Counted from the first letter of the stretch, positions 51,613-62,304 are shown. The stretch: 64,000 nucleotides of DNA from Cupriavidus metallidurans CH34 (GCF_000196015.1 NC_007973.1:3844001-3908000), one strand, 5' to 3'. Notes: generated by a model from the sequence alone, not told the origin. Numbers and translations: made by a program.

Positions 51613-52860
51613 ATGAGGAAGTCCCAACAAATCCGTAGTGTTGCCGCCGCTGTGGCGGTACTGGCGTTGTCCGCCTGCGGCCAGAAAGCCCCGCAGGGCG
51701 GCGCGATGCCGCCTCCGGAAGTGGGTGTCGTGACCGTCACGCCGTCCGCAGTTGCCGTCGTCAATGAATTGCCGGGTCGTCTCGAGGGTGTTCGCACCGC
51801 CGAGGTGCGTGCCCGCGTGGAAGGTATCGTCCTGTCGCGCAACTACACCGAAGGCGGTGAAGTGAAGGCCGGTCAGGTGCTGTTCCGCATCGATCCCGCC
51901 CCGTATCAGGCGCAACTGGCTTCGGCCAAGGCCCAGCTCGAGCGTGCCGAGGCCAATGCCGTGTCCGCGCGCCAGAAGGCTGAGCGCTACAAGCCGCTGG
52001 TGGCTGCCAACGCCGTCAGCAAGCAGGAATACGACGAGGCGGTTGCCGCCGCCGGTCAGGCCAATGCCGATATCGCCGCCGCCAAGGCGGCCGTGACGAC
52101 CGCGCAGATCAATCTGGGCTACACCACCGTCACCGCGCCGATCTCCGGCCGCGTCGGCCGTGCGCTGGTCACGGAAGGCGCGCTGGTCGGCAAGGGCGAA
52201 GCCACCAAGCTGACCACCGTCGAACAAGTCGAGCCGATCTGGGTGACCTTCACGCAACCCGCGTCGGAAGTGGCGCGCCTGCGTCGCGCCATTGAGGCCG
52301 GCCAGGTCAAGGGTGTGAACGGTGGCGCGCGCGTGCACCTGTACCCGGAAGCCGGCGACAAGGAATACGGCATGACCGGCAAGCTGCTGTTCTCGGACAT
52401 GACCGTGGACCCGACCACGGGTTCGATCACGCTGCGTGCCGAGTTCCCGAACCCGAAGCGTGAACTGCTGTCGGGCACCTTCGTGCGCGTCAAGATCGAA
52501 CAGGGTGTGGACGAAAAGGCGCTGACCGTGCCGCAGCGCGCGCTGATCCGTAGCGCACAGGGCGCGAGCGTGCTGGTGGTGGGCGATGACGGCAAGGTAG
52601 CCGCGGTGCCGGTCAAGGCGCCGCAGGCGATCGGCGATCGCTGGGTGGTGACCGAAGGCCTCAAGGGTGGCGAAAAGGTCATCGTCGAGGGCCTGCAAAA
52701 GGTTCGCCCGGGCGCGCCTGCCAAGGCCGTGCCGTTCCAGAATCCGCAGACCGCGGCTGCGCCGGCATCGGGCGCAGGTGCGCAGGGTGCTGAAGGCGGC
52801 AAGTCCGAAGCCAGCAACGAAGCCAAGCCCGCCGAGCAGAAGCCGGCCAAGCAAGGCTGA
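51613..52860 (+). CDS. acrA: RND efflux adaptor lipoprotein (AcrA-like)
   Basis: A 415-residue membrane-fusion lipoprotein. The lipobox L-S-A-C at Cys 22 anchors it to the inner membrane. The lipoyl domain begins V-N-E-L-P-G-R-L-E-G, the coiled-coil is A-Q-L-A-S-A-K-A-Q-L-E-R-A and the barrel domain carries V-T-A-P-I-S-G-R-V-G-R-A. ATG 51613 is preferred to the ATG four codons earlier because GGGG stands at the right distance. A C-terminal Ala/Glu/Lys-rich tail is disordered. It is first of a three-gene operon with pump and channel, under the AcrR-type operator. Confidence 0.93.
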   Translation: MRKSQQIRSVAAAVAVLALSACGQKAPQGGAMPPPEVGVVTVTPSAVAVVNELPGRLEGVRTAEVRARVEGIVLSRNYTEGGEVKAGQVLFRIDPAPYQAQLASAKAQLERAEANAVSARQKAERYKPLVAANAVSKQEYDEAVAAAGQANADIAAAKAAVTTAQINLGYTTVTAPISGRVGRALVTEGALVGKGEATKLTTVEQVEPIWVTFTQPASEVARLRRAIEAGQVKGVNGGARVHLYPEAGDKEYGMTGKLLFSDMTVDPTTGSITLRAEFPNPKRELLSGTFVRVKIEQGVDEKALTVPQRALIRSAQGASVLVVGDDGKVAAVPVKAPQAIGDRWVVTEGLKGGEKVIVEGLQKVRPGAPAKAVPFQNPQTAAAPASGAGAQGAEGGKSEASNEAKPAEQKPAKQG

Positions 52861-52886
52861 CCACGCACACTTAGGGAGCCAGTTTC

Positions 52887-55800
52887 ATGGCGAAGTTTTT
52901 CATCGACCGGCCGGTGTTCGCGTGGGTGCTCGCGCTGATCATCGTGCTGGGCGGGGCACTCGCGATCCTGCAATTGCCGATCGCGCAGTACCCCAATATC
53001 GCGCCCCCGATCATCACGGTCAGCACGACCTACCCTGGTGCATCGGCCAAGACCATTGAAGACACGGTGGTGACGCCGATCGAGCAGGAGCTCAACGGCG
53101 CGCCGAACCTGCTCTATTACGAGTCGCAGAGCGAGTCGTCCGGCCTGGCCACGATCAACATCTCGTTCGCGCCGGGCTCGAGTTCCGACCTGAACTCCGT
53201 GGAAGTGCAGAACCGCCTGAAGCGCGTGGAAGCGCGTCTGCCCGCGGAAGTGCGCCAACAGGGTGTGAAGGTCGACAAGGCCGGCAACAACTACATGATG
53301 TTCATCACGGTCTCGTCCAAATCCGGTAACTCGGATGCGATCGAGCTCGGTAACTTCGTGTCCGCGCAGGTCGTCGACTCGATCCGTCGCGTGCCCGGCG
53401 TGGGTGCGGCCGACCTGTTCGGTACCGAATACGCGATGCGGATCTGGCTGGATCCGGCCAAGCTGACCGGCTACAACCTCACGCCGCTCGACGTGAAGGC
53501 CGCAGTGGCCGAGCAGAACATCCAGGTTGCCGTGGGCGAACTGGGCGGGACCCCGTCGCCTTCTGGCACCGAGCTTAACGCCACGGTGAGTACCGAAAGC
53601 CGCCTGAACACGCCCGAGGAATTCGCCAACATCCTGTTGCGCGTGAATCCGGACGGTTCGTCGGTGCGCATCAAGGACGTCGGCCGCGTGGAACTGGGCG
53701 GCGCCGACTACTCGACGCTCGCCCGCATCAACGGCAAGCCGGCCTCGGCCATCGCCATCAAGCTGGCCCCGACCGGCAACGCGCTGGCCACCGCCACCGC
53801 GGTGCGCGCCAAGATGGAAGAGCTTTCGCGTTTCTTCCCGCCGGACTACGAGTTCAGCGTGCCTTACGACACCTCGGCCTTCGTGAAGATCTCGATCGAG
53901 GAAGTGGTCAAGACGCTGCTGGAAGCCGTGGTGCTGGTGTTCCTGGTGATGTACCTGTTCCTGCAGAACTTCCGCGCGACGCTGATCCCGACGCTGGTGG
54001 TGCCGGTGGCGCTGCTTGGCACGTTCGGCGCGATGCTGGCGTTCGGCTTCTCGATCAACGTGCTGACAATGTTCGGCATGGTGCTGGCGATCGGTATTCT
54101 GGTCGACGATGCCATCGTGGTGGTCGAGAACGTCGAGCGGATCATGAGCGAGGAAGGACTCTCGCCACGTGAAGCCACGCGCAAGGCGATGGGACAGATC
54201 ACGGGCGCCATCATCGGCATTACGCTGGTGCTGACGGCGGTGTTCATCCCGATGGCGTTCTTCTCGGGCTCTGTCGGCAACATCTATCGCCAGTTCTCGC
54301 TGTCTCTGATTGCTTCGATGGGCTTCTCGGCGCTGCTGGCCCTGACGCTGACCCCGGCACTGTGCGCCACCATGCTCAAGCCGGTGGAAGCAGGCCATCA
54401 CCACGAGAAGAAGGGTTTCTTCGGCTGGTTCAACCGTACTTTCACCACGGCATCTGGCAGCTACCAGGGCATGATTGCGCGCATTCTCAAGCGCACGGGC
54501 CGTTACGTGATCATCTACCTGGTGATCATCGCCGGGGTGGTGGTGCTGTTCAAGCGCCTGCCGTCGTCGTTCCTGCCCGATGAGGACCAGGGCTACATGA
54601 TCACCGTGGTGCAGTTGCCCACGGGCGCGACGCAAGAGCGCACGATCGGCGTGCTCAAGCAGATCGAGGACTACTACCTGCAGAAGGAATCGAAGGTGGT
54701 GGACCAGATGATCACGGTGGCGGGCTTCTCGTTCTTCGGCCGCGGCCAGAACGGCGGTATCGCGTTCGTGCGTCTGAAGGACTGGAAGGAGCGTCCGGGC
54801 GCGGATCAGACCGCGCAAGCGCTGGTGGGCCGTGCGTTCGGCGCGCTGTCGTTTATCAAGGACGCGATCATCTTCCCGCTGAACCCGCCGGCCATCTCCG
54901 AACTGGGTAACTCGTCGGGCTTCGACTTCCGTCTGCAGGACCGCAGCGGTCAGGGCCACGCGAAGCTGATGGAAGCGCGTAACCAGATGCTGGGCATGGC
55001 GGCGCAGTCGCCGGTGCTGCAAGGCGTGCGTCCGGAAGGTCAGGAAGACGCGCCGCAGTTGCGCATCGACATCGATCGCGAAAAGGCGCGCGCGCTGGGC
55101 GTATCGGTGGCCGATATCAACTCGACGCTGTCGATCGCGTTTGGCTCCTCGTACGTGAACGACTTCATCTATGAGGGTCGCGTGCGCCGTGTGATCGTGC
55201 AGGCCGAAGGTGCGGATCGCCGCCTGCCGGACGATCTGACCAAGCTGCGCGTGCGCAATGCCAATGGCGACATGGTGGCGTTTGCCGCGTTCGCGACGTC
55301 GAAGTGGATCATGGGTTCGCCGCGCCTGGAGCGTTACAACGGCATGCCGGCCGTGAAGCTCGCGGGCCAGGCCGCGCCGGGCAAGTCCACTGGCGAGGCC
55401 ATGCGCGTGATGGAGGAAAACTTCGCCAAGCTGCCGCCGGGCTTCGGTTTCGAGTGGTCGGGTCAGTCGTATGAAGAGCGCCTGGCCGGCTCGCAGGAAC
55501 CGATCCTGTACACGCTGTCGCTGGTGATCGTGTTCCTGTGTCTGGCCGCGCTCTATGAGAGCTGGTCGATTCCGGTAGCCGTGCTGCTGGTGGTGCCGCT
55601 GGGTGTGATCGGCGCGCTGCTCGGCGTGACGCTGCGTGGCATGCCGAACGACGTGTACTTCAAGGTGGGCCTGATCGCGACGATCGGTCTGTCCGCCAAG
55701 AACGCCATTCTGATCGTGGAATTTGCCAAGGACCTGCAGGCGCAGGGCCGTAGCCTCGTGGATGCGACGCTCGAAGCGGTGCACCTGCGGTTCCGCCCGA

Positions 55801-56039
55801 TCCTGATGACGTCGATGGCATTTATTCTGGGCGTGCTGCCGCTGGCGATTGCCACTGGCGCGGGCTCGGGCAGCCAACGCGCGATCGGTACCGGCGTGAT
55901 GGGCGGGATGATCACGGCAACGCTGCTGGCGATCTTCCTGGTGCCGGTATTCTTCGTGGTGGTGCGTAGCCGCTTCAAGGGCAGCAAGGCCCAGCACGAG
56001 CGGGAAATGGCACGCCTGGAAAGCCAGAAGGAAATCTGA
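52887..56039 (+). CDS. acrB: AcrB-like RND multidrug efflux pump (HAE-1)
   Basis: A 1050-residue proton-driven trimeric pump. It begins [14 protein letters not shown], the HAE-1 signature. Proton-relay Asps lie in [13 protein letters not shown] (about residue 405), and the TM10 Lys is in L-S-A-K-N-A-I-L. The periplasmic porter and docking loops are of normal size, and the length matches AcrB (1049). It exports dyes, antibiotics, bile salts and solvents in the family. AGGGAGCC precedes ATG 52887. The channel gene starts 2 bases after its stop, so the operon is tightly linked. Confidence 0.96.
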   Translation: MAKFFIDRPVFAWVLALIIVLGGALAILQLPIAQYPNIAPPIITVSTTYPGASAKTIEDTVVTPIEQELNGAPNLLYYESQSESSGLATINISFAPGSSSDLNSVEVQNRLKRVEARLPAEVRQQGVKVDKAGNNYMMFITVSSKSGNSDAIELGNFVSAQVVDSIRRVPGVGAADLFGTEYAMRIWLDPAKLTGYNLTPLDVKAAVAEQNIQVAVGELGGTPSPSGTELNATVSTESRLNTPEEFANILLRVNPDGSSVRIKDVGRVELGGADYSTLARINGKPASAIAIKLAPTGNALATATAVRAKMEELSRFFPPDYEFSVPYDTSAFVKISIEEVVKTLLEAVVLVFLVMYLFLQNFRATLIPTLVVPVALLGTFGAMLAFGFSINVLTMFGMVLAIGILVDDAIVVVENVERIMSEEGLSPREATRKAMGQITGAIIGITLVLTAVFIPMAFFSGSVGNIYRQFSLSLIASMGFSALLALTLTPALCATMLKPVEAGHHHEKKGFFGWFNRTFTTASGSYQGMIARILKRTGRYVIIYLVIIAGVVVLFKRLPSSFLPDEDQGYMITVVQLPTGATQERTIGVLKQIEDYYLQKESKVVDQMITVAGFSFFGRGQNGGIAFVRLKDWKERPGADQTAQALVGRAFGALSFIKDAIIFPLNPPAISELGNSSGFDFRLQDRSGQGHAKLMEARNQMLGMAAQSPVLQGVRPEGQEDAPQLRIDIDREKARALGVSVADINSTLSIAFGSSYVNDFIYEGRVRRVIVQAEGADRRLPDDLTKLRVRNANGDMVAFAAFATSKWIMGSPRLERYNGMPAVKLAGQAAPGKSTGEAMRVMEENFAKLPPGFGFEWSGQSYEERLAGSQEPILYTLSLVIVFLCLAALYESWSIPVAVLLVVPLGVIGALLGVTLRGMPNDVYFKVGLIATIGLSAKNAILIVEFAKDLQAQGRSLVDATLEAVHLRFRPILMTSMAFILGVLPLAIATGAGSGSQRAIGTGVMGGMITATLLAIFLVPVFFVVVRSRFKGSKAQHEREMARLESQKEI

Positions 56040-56041
56040 CT

Positions 56042-57517
56042 ATGACAAAGACTTTGACCACTCTACTGCTGGTGGCCGGGGTGCTGAGCGGCTGCACGAT
56101 GGCGCCGCACTATGACCGCCCCGCCGCACCTGTGGCGGGCGGCTACCCGGCAGCGCCGGAAGGTTATGCCTCGGCCGAGGTGAAGAGCGGTGAAACGCGC
56201 CGCGCCACCGAGATCGGCTGGCGCGAGTTCTTCACCGACCCGCGCCTGCAAGGGCTGATCGAGGCGGCGCTGGAGAACAACCGCGACCTGCGTACCGCCG
56301 CGCTCCGCATCGAAGAGGCGCGCGCGCAGTACCAGATCCAGCGCGCCGACCTGCTGCCGACTGTGAATGCGAATGCCGGCTTCCAGCGCGGCCGCTTCTC
56401 GGGCGCCTCGTCGGGTATCGACCAGTCGTTCACGGGTAACGTGTACCAGGTCGGCCTGTCGGTAACGCAGTGGGAGCTCGACTTCTTCGGCCGCGTGCGG
56501 AGCCTTTCGAACGCCGCGCTGGCGCAGTACCTGGCCACCGAGGAAGCGCACCGCGCCGCGTATATCTCGCTGGTTTCGGAGGTCGCCAAGGCCTATCTGG
56601 CCGAACGCGCCTTTGCCGAGCAGTACGATCTGGCCCGCGACACCTACAAGGCGCGCCAGAGCACGTACGAACTGGCGCAGAAGCGCTTCAGCGCCGGCGC
56701 GACATCCGCGCTGGACCTGCGCGACAACGAATCGCTGGTGGCGCAGGCCCGCGTGGCCGCGGCGCAGCTGGCGCGTCAGCGCGCGCAGGCGCAGAACGCG
56801 CTGGAAGTGCTCGTGGGCAAGCCGATCGCCGAGATCCCGAACCTGCCTGCGCCGATGCGTCTGTCGGACGAACACATCATCAGCGATATTCCTGAGGGCC
56901 TGCCCTCGGAGCTGCTGACGCAGCGTCCGGACATCCGCCAGGCCGAGCAGCAGCTGTTGTCGGCCAACGCCAACATCGGCGCGGCGCGGGCCGCATTCTT
57001 CCCGCGCATCACGATGACGGCCAATGCCGGCACCATCAGCACGTCGTTCACGAACCTGTTCGACTCGGGCGCCCACGTGTGGTCGTTCGCGCCGCAACTC
57101 GTGCTGCCGATCTTCGACTACGGCCGAAACATGTCGAACCTGGACCTGTCCAACGTCCGCAAGAACATCCAGATCGCCAACTACGAGAAGACGATCCAGA
57201 CCGCGTTCAGCGAAGTGGCCGATGCCCTCGTGGCACGCGGCACGCTCGAGGACCAAGTGGCAGGCCAGGAACAGCAGCGTGACGCGGAAGCCGCGCGCTA
57301 CGAACTGGCGCGGATGCGCTTCCGCAGCGGCGTGGCGAGCTACCTCGACGAACTCGACGCACAGCGCCAGCTGTTCTCGGCCGAGCAGGATCTGGTTGCG
57401 GCACGGCAGTTGCGGTTGGTGAACTCGATCGACCTCTACCGCGCGCTGGGTGGCGGGCTGGTGGAGAAAGGACCGGTGGCGCAGCAGCCGGCACCGCAGA
57501 CAACGACGACGCAGTAA
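56042..57517 (+). CDS. Outer-membrane efflux lipoprotein (NodT/OprM family)
   Basis: A 491-residue outer-membrane channel of the TolC superfamily. The lipobox L-S-G-C is at Cys 18. Two OEP repeats follow, with L-I-E-A-A-L-E-N-N-R-D-L-R-T-A-A-L and R-P-D-I-R-Q-A-E-Q-Q-L in the helical barrel region. It trimerises as a channel docking with the AcrAB-like adaptor and pump. It ends the operon before a bidirectional terminator. This channel may also serve the other RND pump in the window, which lacks one. Confidence 0.94.
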   Translation: MTKTLTTLLLVAGVLSGCTMAPHYDRPAAPVAGGYPAAPEGYASAEVKSGETRRATEIGWREFFTDPRLQGLIEAALENNRDLRTAALRIEEARAQYQIQRADLLPTVNANAGFQRGRFSGASSGIDQSFTGNVYQVGLSVTQWELDFFGRVRSLSNAALAQYLATEEAHRAAYISLVSEVAKAYLAERAFAEQYDLARDTYKARQSTYELAQKRFSAGATSALDLRDNESLVAQARVAAAQLARQRAQAQNALEVLVGKPIAEIPNLPAPMRLSDEHIISDIPEGLPSELLTQRPDIRQAEQQLLSANANIGAARAAFFPRITMTANAGTISTSFTNLFDSGAHVWSFAPQLVLPIFDYGRNMSNLDLSNVRKNIQIANYEKTIQTAFSEVADALVARGTLEDQVAGQEQQRDAEAARYELARMRFRSGVASYLDELDAQRQLFSAEQDLVAARQLRLVNSIDLYRALGGGLVEKGPVAQQPAPQTTTTQ

Positions 57518-57537
57518 GTCATCGTTTCGGTTCAGCA

Positions 57538-57572
57538 AAAAAGGGCGAAGCTTTCAAGGCTTCGCCCTTTTT
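57538..57572. terminator. Bidirectional terminator between efflux operon and ompW
   Basis: AAAAAGGGCGAAGC (57538-57551) pairs with GCTTCGCCCTTTTT (57559-57572) around a 7-base loop, with U-rich ends on both strands. It separates the convergent channel gene and ompW. Confidence 0.9.
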
Positions 57573-57591
57573 GCGTTGTGGCTGACGTCGG

Positions 57592-58452
57592 TCAGAACTT
57601 GTAGGTCGCCGCGAGGAAGAACACCAGCGGGTTTGGCCGCAGTGTCGTCTTGGAGGTCGACAGCACGGTGCCGTCCGACGCCTTGATCGTCATCGTCGAT
57701 TCGCTCTTGAGCGGGATGTACGTGACCGCCCCGGTGACACCCCAATGCTCGGTGAAGTTGTAGGTGCCGCCGACATTGAAGACCGGCGCCCACGACGACG
57801 ACGCATCGGCGTGGACCGACGTCGGACCCGGAATACCCGCACCCGCAGCCAGGATCGCGCCGAGGTTATTGTTCACCGATGCGGCGAACGCCGGATTGAC
57901 GTCGATATTGGTGAAGAAGTTGTATGAGACACCAACACCGACAAACGGGCGGAACGTCACATCGGGAGCACGGAAGTGATACTGCACCATAGCCGCCGGG
58001 CTCCACTGACGCGCGCGCGTGATGATCGGATTCAGCGACGGGTCGCCGAGGCTCTGGTGACCCAGCGCGCCGGCCGGGCCCGGCGGAATCAGATAGCCGT
58101 GTCCGTAGATCTTGAACTCGGGCGGAATGCCGCCCACGGCTGTGATCGCGATGTTGTCGGTGACGAAGTGGCTGAACGTCAAGCCGAGCGTGTCGGCATT
58201 CGACGTCGACAGGCCACTGCCTGGCGCCGAGAACGACCTCGGCAGTCCAAGCGGATAGTTGATTGGCACATCGAGCAGGGTTGTGGTCAACGGGCCGCTG
58301 GTGCCGAAGGTCTCGATGTGGAACCAGCCCGCGGATACGACGTTGTCCCCGGCCTTTTGCGCGTGCGCGGTGGTGGCCATGAAGGTGCTGCAGGCGAGAA
58401 AGGCTGCAGCGATCGAAAGCCGACGGGCCAGCGAGAGGCGTTTGTTATGCAT
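57592..58452 (-). CDS. ompW: OmpW-family outer-membrane protein
   Basis: A 286-residue beta-barrel with a Sec signal peptide (about 1-31, ending A-H-A-Q). The OmpW family is an eight-stranded barrel with a hydrophobic lateral exit for small hydrophobic molecules. Typical parts are N-I-A-I-T-A-V-G-G-I-P-P-E, R-P-F-V-G-V-G-V-S-Y-N-F-F, W-G-V-T-G-A-V-T-Y-I-P-L, and the terminal Y-K-F, whose last aromatic is the barrel-assembly signal. The protein is longer than E. coli OmpW (212) because of an insertion at about 115-150. Its start lies 17 bases after the stop of a DUF2957 lipoprotein gene, suggesting a common transcript. Confidence 0.9.
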   Translation of the reverse strand: MHNKRLSLARRLSIAAAFLACSTFMATTAHAQKAGDNVVSAGWFHIETFGTSGPLTTTLLDVPINYPLGLPRSFSAPGSGLSTSNADTLGLTFSHFVTDNIAITAVGGIPPEFKIYGHGYLIPPGPAGALGHQSLGDPSLNPIITRARQWSPAAMVQYHFRAPDVTFRPFVGVGVSYNFFTNIDVNPAFAASVNNNLGAILAAGAGIPGPTSVHADASSSWAPVFNVGGTYNFTEHWGVTGAVTYIPLKSESTMTIKASDGTVLSTSKTTLRPNPLVFFLAATYKF

Positions 58453-58469
58453 GTTGGCTCCCTGGGTCG

Positions 58470-59756
58470 TTATTGCACGAAGGCGCCGACCGTGAAGTAC
58501 GGGCCGGTGGTGCGGTTTTCGAGGAAGCCGAACACGCCGCCTGTGAACATGAACTTGCCCGTGATCGTGGCGTTGTCCTTGCGCGTGGTGGTCACCACGC
58601 CAGCGGTGGTCTGCGAGTAGTCGAGCTTCAGCGCCGTGGCCAGCGTGGCGTCGGCCGCGCGGAACGGGTCCAGTTGCGCGGCATCGGCACCCACCAGCGC
58701 CGTGGTGCGGTAGTCGAAGTTGCTGTCCACGCCGACGTACTCGCCATTGACACTACCTTGTGTGATCGACACCGCCGGCGCCATCATGCCGATGCCGATC
58801 TCGTCATCGGCGCCCACCGGTTGCAGGTTCGTGAACGACGCGTTGGCATAGCCGACGCGAATCATGATCGGCACGAGTTGTCCGCGCAGCTTGCCCACGA
58901 TCAGGTACGCGCGGCCCAGCACGCCGCCGAGGCTTGGTTGCTGCTCGCCTTCGTAGTTGGTGGAAAGCAGCGAGCCGTTGCCTTGCGGCACGAACTTGTT
59001 GCCCTTCTGCTTGCAGGTGCCGCCGGTCTTGTTGTCGCAGACCGTGAATGAACCATCGGCGGCCAGGGACATCTTGTAGTCCTGCGCGACCTGCGCGAAG
59101 TTCTTCGATGGAATCTCATGGAAGCCAGACCCGTTGTAGACGCCCGCGATCTTGCTCAGGTCCGTCTCGGTCTGCGCGAAGCCGATGAACTGGAAGTACG
59201 GGAACGTCGTGTCGGGCACGGCGCCAGCACCGGCAATGCCGTTGAACTGGATACGCGCGCCAGGGATCGTGCCGCCCATCACGCCTTCGCCCAGGAACAG
59301 CCGTGCCGGCCGCGATGCATCGAGACTCGCGCCGATCAACTGGAATGCGCATTGATTCAGCTTGTCGGTGGGCAGGCCGGTTTCCTGCGCCAGCTTGCCG
59401 GTCACCACGTTTTGCCCGTTGGTGGGGTCGGAGCGCGTTGGCTGCACCGTGCCCGTGGTGCGTGGGACCGATGAGTCCAGGAACGTGACAGCCCACGTCA
59501 TCTTCGTGGTGTCGATCTGCACACTCACCAGTTCGCCCGATCCGGTGCCGCCGACATAAGGCGTCGAATAGTCGACCGATGCAGGACAGAGTCGGGCAGG
59601 CACGGCAGCGGGCACTGCGGTTTGCGCGCTGTCGCCATCGCCACCACCGCCGCATCCGGCGAGTGCCGCGGTGGTAACCAGTGCCAGCGCCAAGCGTGGC
59701 GCCCAGGGCCGCAGCGAAGCTGCGGAACGTGGTTGATGCGATTGCGGCAGCGGCAT
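58470..59756 (-). CDS. DUF2957 lipoprotein, copy 1
   Basis: A 428-residue lipoprotein with lipobox L-A-G-C at Cys 35, followed by G-G-G-G-D-G-D. The body resembles DUF2957, a family found mostly in Burkholderia/Ralstonia by my recollection; function unknown. It shares with the next gene the segments F-A-Q-T-E-T-D-L-S-K-I-A-G-V-Y-N, P-G-A-R-I-Q-F-N-G, and L-I-V-G-K-L-R-G-Q-L-V-P-I-M-I-R-V-G. Cysteines in the body (for example C-D-N-K-T-G-G-T-C) may form disulfides. It lies between copy 2 and OmpW on the same strand and is probably co-transcribed. Surface or periplasmic placement is not determined. Confidence 0.8.
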   Translation of the reverse strand: MPLPQSHQPRSAASLRPWAPRLALALVTTAALAGCGGGGDGDSAQTAVPAAVPARLCPASVDYSTPYVGGTGSGELVSVQIDTTKMTWAVTFLDSSVPRTTGTVQPTRSDPTNGQNVVTGKLAQETGLPTDKLNQCAFQLIGASLDASRPARLFLGEGVMGGTIPGARIQFNGIAGAGAVPDTTFPYFQFIGFAQTETDLSKIAGVYNGSGFHEIPSKNFAQVAQDYKMSLAADGSFTVCDNKTGGTCKQKGNKFVPQGNGSLLSTNYEGEQQPSLGGVLGRAYLIVGKLRGQLVPIMIRVGYANASFTNLQPVGADDEIGIGMMAPAVSITQGSVNGEYVGVDSNFDYRTTALVGADAAQLDPFRAADATLATALKLDYSQTTAGVVTTTRKDNATITGKFMFTGGVFGFLENRTTGPYFTVGAFVQ

Positions 59757-59808
59757 GATGATGTCTCCTATGGGGTTCTTCTATGTGTGAGGCAGTGGAT
59801 GTCTTGCG

Positions 59809-61176
59809 TCAGCGGCTGGCCAGCGCGCTGACACGGAACGTTGGATCTGCTGCGGGGCCGAACAGGTGGGCATACACGGGGCCAGTGGTGATGACCGATC
59901 CCGTGATGCCGCTGTTGTCGACAGTGGTCACCACGCCGGGCCGCGTGGCTTGCGTGAAGTCCATCTGAAATCCGCTGACCGGTTTGAGCGAGGGGTCCTG
60001 CGGGTCGATCAACGCAACGAGGTTGTTCTGGACCGCCGAGGACAGGTACTTGAAGTCGCTGCCCGAGCCGATGTAGCTGCCCTGCATGCTGGCCTGGGTG
60101 ACCGTGGTGGTTGGCGTCATCAGGGCAAGGCCGGATTCGTCGTCGACTCTGATGTCCAGTCCGTTGATGTAGGCGGAGCCCACGCGGACCAGCAGCGGCA
60201 CCTGTTTGCCCTCGAGCTTGCCGACCACCAGCACGCCGCGTGCGCACGCGTTCGCGGGCGCGAGCGCGTTGGCATAGAAGTGTGGATACGGCTTGCTGCC
60301 CGCCCCGCCATCGTTGTCGCTGCCGAACGCGCCATCGTTACCGCCACGCAAATGCCAGGGTTGGCCCGTCGATAGACAGGACCCGCCGCTGGCCGACGCG
60401 CATGATCCATCGGCGTTGAGTGTTTCCACGGTGTTGGCGGTAGCGGGCGCGTAGTTCGTGGCGCCAGTCAACTTGCCGCCGGACGGCACAAGGTGATAGC
60501 CGAGCAGGTTGTACGTGCCCGCGATCTTGCTGAAGTCGGTCTCAGTCTGCGCGAATGCCAGCACCGGGTACATCGGGAACGTGCGCTGTGGGATCTTGCC
60601 GAGCCCCAGCAGGCCGCCATACTGGATCGTTGCGCCAGGAATGCCGCCACCCGCCACGCCGTTGCCGATGAAAATGATCGGCGGATTGGCGGGGTCGATG
60701 ATGGCCTGCGATGCGCCGTCGGATGCGGTGACGGTTTTCAGTTCATACGCGCAGTTGTTTTGCGCTGCAGTCGGCAGCGGCCGGGTCGGATGCGTCATCG
60801 TGCCAGTCAGCGTGACGCCCGCGCGTGTCGGCGATACCGATCCCGGTGCCTTGGGAACGGCCGATTCGATGATCGTGATCTGGTACGTGCCCCTGGTCGA
60901 GTCGAACTGCATTTTCAGGAACTCGCCCGCGCCGGAACCGCCGGTGTACGTGGTGCCGTAATCGAGTGTGCTTGGGCACAGCGAGGCCACGGGCTGGTTC
61001 TCGGTAGCCCCCGAGGTGGGGCAGTTGCCGACGGTGGCGCATTGCTGCGCAGCGGCGGCTGGCGTTGCGCTGCTGGAGGAATCGCCATCTCCACCGCCGC
61101 CGCACGCAGCGAGCGTCATGGTCAGGCTTACCCCTGCAACAGCAAAAAGTGCGTGTCGAGCATGCGACATCTGCAT
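59809..61176 (-). CDS. DUF2957 lipoprotein, copy 2
   Basis: A 455-residue paralogue of the preceding lipoprotein. The lipobox L-A-A-C is at Cys 25, again followed by G-G-G-G-D-G-D. Matching segments are F-A-Q-T-E-T-D-F-S-K-I-A-G-T-Y-N, P-G-A-T-I-Q-Y-G-G and L-V-V-G-K-L-E-G-K-Q-V-P-L-L-V-R-V-G. It has extra Ser/Ala-rich and C-x-n-C insertions near the N-terminus. AAGGAGA stands before the ATG at 61176. The pair probably arose by duplication and then diverged. Function unknown; 52 bases separate it from copy 1. Confidence 0.8.
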   Translation of the reverse strand: MQMSHARHALFAVAGVSLTMTLAACGGGGDGDSSSSATPAAAAQQCATVGNCPTSGATENQPVASLCPSTLDYGTTYTGGSGAGEFLKMQFDSTRGTYQITIIESAVPKAPGSVSPTRAGVTLTGTMTHPTRPLPTAAQNNCAYELKTVTASDGASQAIIDPANPPIIFIGNGVAGGGIPGATIQYGGLLGLGKIPQRTFPMYPVLAFAQTETDFSKIAGTYNLLGYHLVPSGGKLTGATNYAPATANTVETLNADGSCASASGGSCLSTGQPWHLRGGNDGAFGSDNDGGAGSKPYPHFYANALAPANACARGVLVVGKLEGKQVPLLVRVGSAYINGLDIRVDDESGLALMTPTTTVTQASMQGSYIGSGSDFKYLSSAVQNNLVALIDPQDPSLKPVSGFQMDFTQATRPGVVTTVDNSGITGSVITTGPVYAHLFGPAADPTFRVSALASR

Positions 61177-61404
61177 GGTTGTCTCCTTGTCGTTATGACC
61201 GGCGCTCCGGCGATTGCCGGGATAGCTCACGGTGCGTCGGAATCTCGCGTTTCAAGCGGTCGAGCGCAATAGAGCGCTCGTTCCAAACACCGCGGCCGCG
61301 CGGCCTGCCGTTGTCACGCAAGCCTCTCCCGTCATTGTTCAAACCGCGTTTGTCATGCATGGCACGCGAATTCAAACGGACGGGATGGCCCACGTTCGGC
61401 ATCT

Positions 61405-62304
61405 TCAGAACTTGTATTCGCTGTTCGAGGGATCGAAGGTCGATGCGTCGAAGGTCTTTTTCTGGGCCTTCTCAAAGACGATCTTCTCGACCATGTTGCC
61501 GTCCGCGTCCCACGCGGTTTCCGCGCGTGGCCAGGGGTGCTTGAGATCGAACATCAGTTGCACCTTCTTCGCGTAGTACTTCGGCGCGCCTTCTGGTAGC
61601 TCCCATGTCAGCGCCACCATGCGCACGCCTTGCTCCTGCACGATTTCGACTCGGCTGTACTTCTCTGGCAGCCCCGCCGCGCGCAGCGTCTTCGCATCGC
61701 GCTCGAGCATCGACAGCACGAACTGGAAGCCAAGGTCGCGCACGGTGTGATTCGACTGGGATTTGGCCAATGTGCCGTCGATTGCGGTCCAGATCGACGT
61801 GAAGCCCATGATGCCGCCGAGGTGCCCGTACATCTCGTCCTTGCGACGGGTCTCGTCATAGATGATTTCCTGGCCGGCCTGCACGCCGTTTGGCAACCAC
61901 TTCGCGTAGAGCTGGCGTGGCATATGGCGGTAGCGGATCATCATGCGCGCTGGCTTGTCTTGCCATTGACCGTTGAGTCGTTCCTGGCGCGTCATCGAGT
62001 ATTCGTACTCGGGGTAGCGATTCATTTCCGCCCGTGCCCACGTCAGAATGGCTTCGGGCTGCAGCGCTTCGAACGTGGCCAGTACCTGCGCGTCGGATTG
62101 CGCGGCAAGCTCGCCGCTGGCTACCTGTTTCGAGAGCATCGTGGCCTGTTGCGAAGTGGGCAGGCCGTCGTATGGCGTGGCGACACGCGGGGTCTGCGTG
62201 GCCGGTGCGGACGTGCCCTGCGCGTACGCCGTGGTGCCTCCGGGCGGTGCCGCGAGAATCCCCAGGATGCCGCCGAGGGCGGCTGCCGCGTATAGCTGTT
62301 TCAT
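61405..62304 (-). CDS. DUF1571 domain protein
   Basis: A 299-residue exported protein. The signal peptide ends near A-Y-A-Q (about 29). The DUF1571 body contains Y-P-E-Y-E-Y-S-M-T-R-Q-E-R-L-N-G-Q-W, M-M-I-R-Y-R-H-M-P-R-Q-L-Y-A-K-W and Y-D-E-T-R-R-K-D. The fold class resembles LolA/LolB-like lipid-binding proteins by analogy, so lipid or lipoprotein handling is possible but not demonstrated. AAAGGAGA precedes the ATG at 62304. It lies upstream of the DUF2957 pair on the same strand with 228 bases between. Confidence 0.75.
   Translation of the reverse strand: MKQLYAAAALGGILGILAAPPGGTTAYAQGTSAPATQTPRVATPYDGLPTSQQATMLSKQVASGELAAQSDAQVLATFEALQPEAILTWARAEMNRYPEYEYSMTRQERLNGQWQDKPARMMIRYRHMPRQLYAKWLPNGVQAGQEIIYDETRRKDEMYGHLGGIMGFTSIWTAIDGTLAKSQSNHTVRDLGFQFVLSMLERDAKTLRAAGLPEKYSRVEIVQEQGVRMVALTWELPEGAPKYYAKKVQLMFDLKHPWPRAETAWDADGNMVEKIVFEKAQKKTFDASTFDPSNSEYKF

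Noticed and set aside
52119..55997. Open frame of almost 1300 codons on the minus strand opposite the AcrB-like gene
   Set aside because: It is the antisense frame of a GC-rich gene; the product is His/Arg/Gln-rich with no family motif, while the plus-strand AcrB frame has all signatures.
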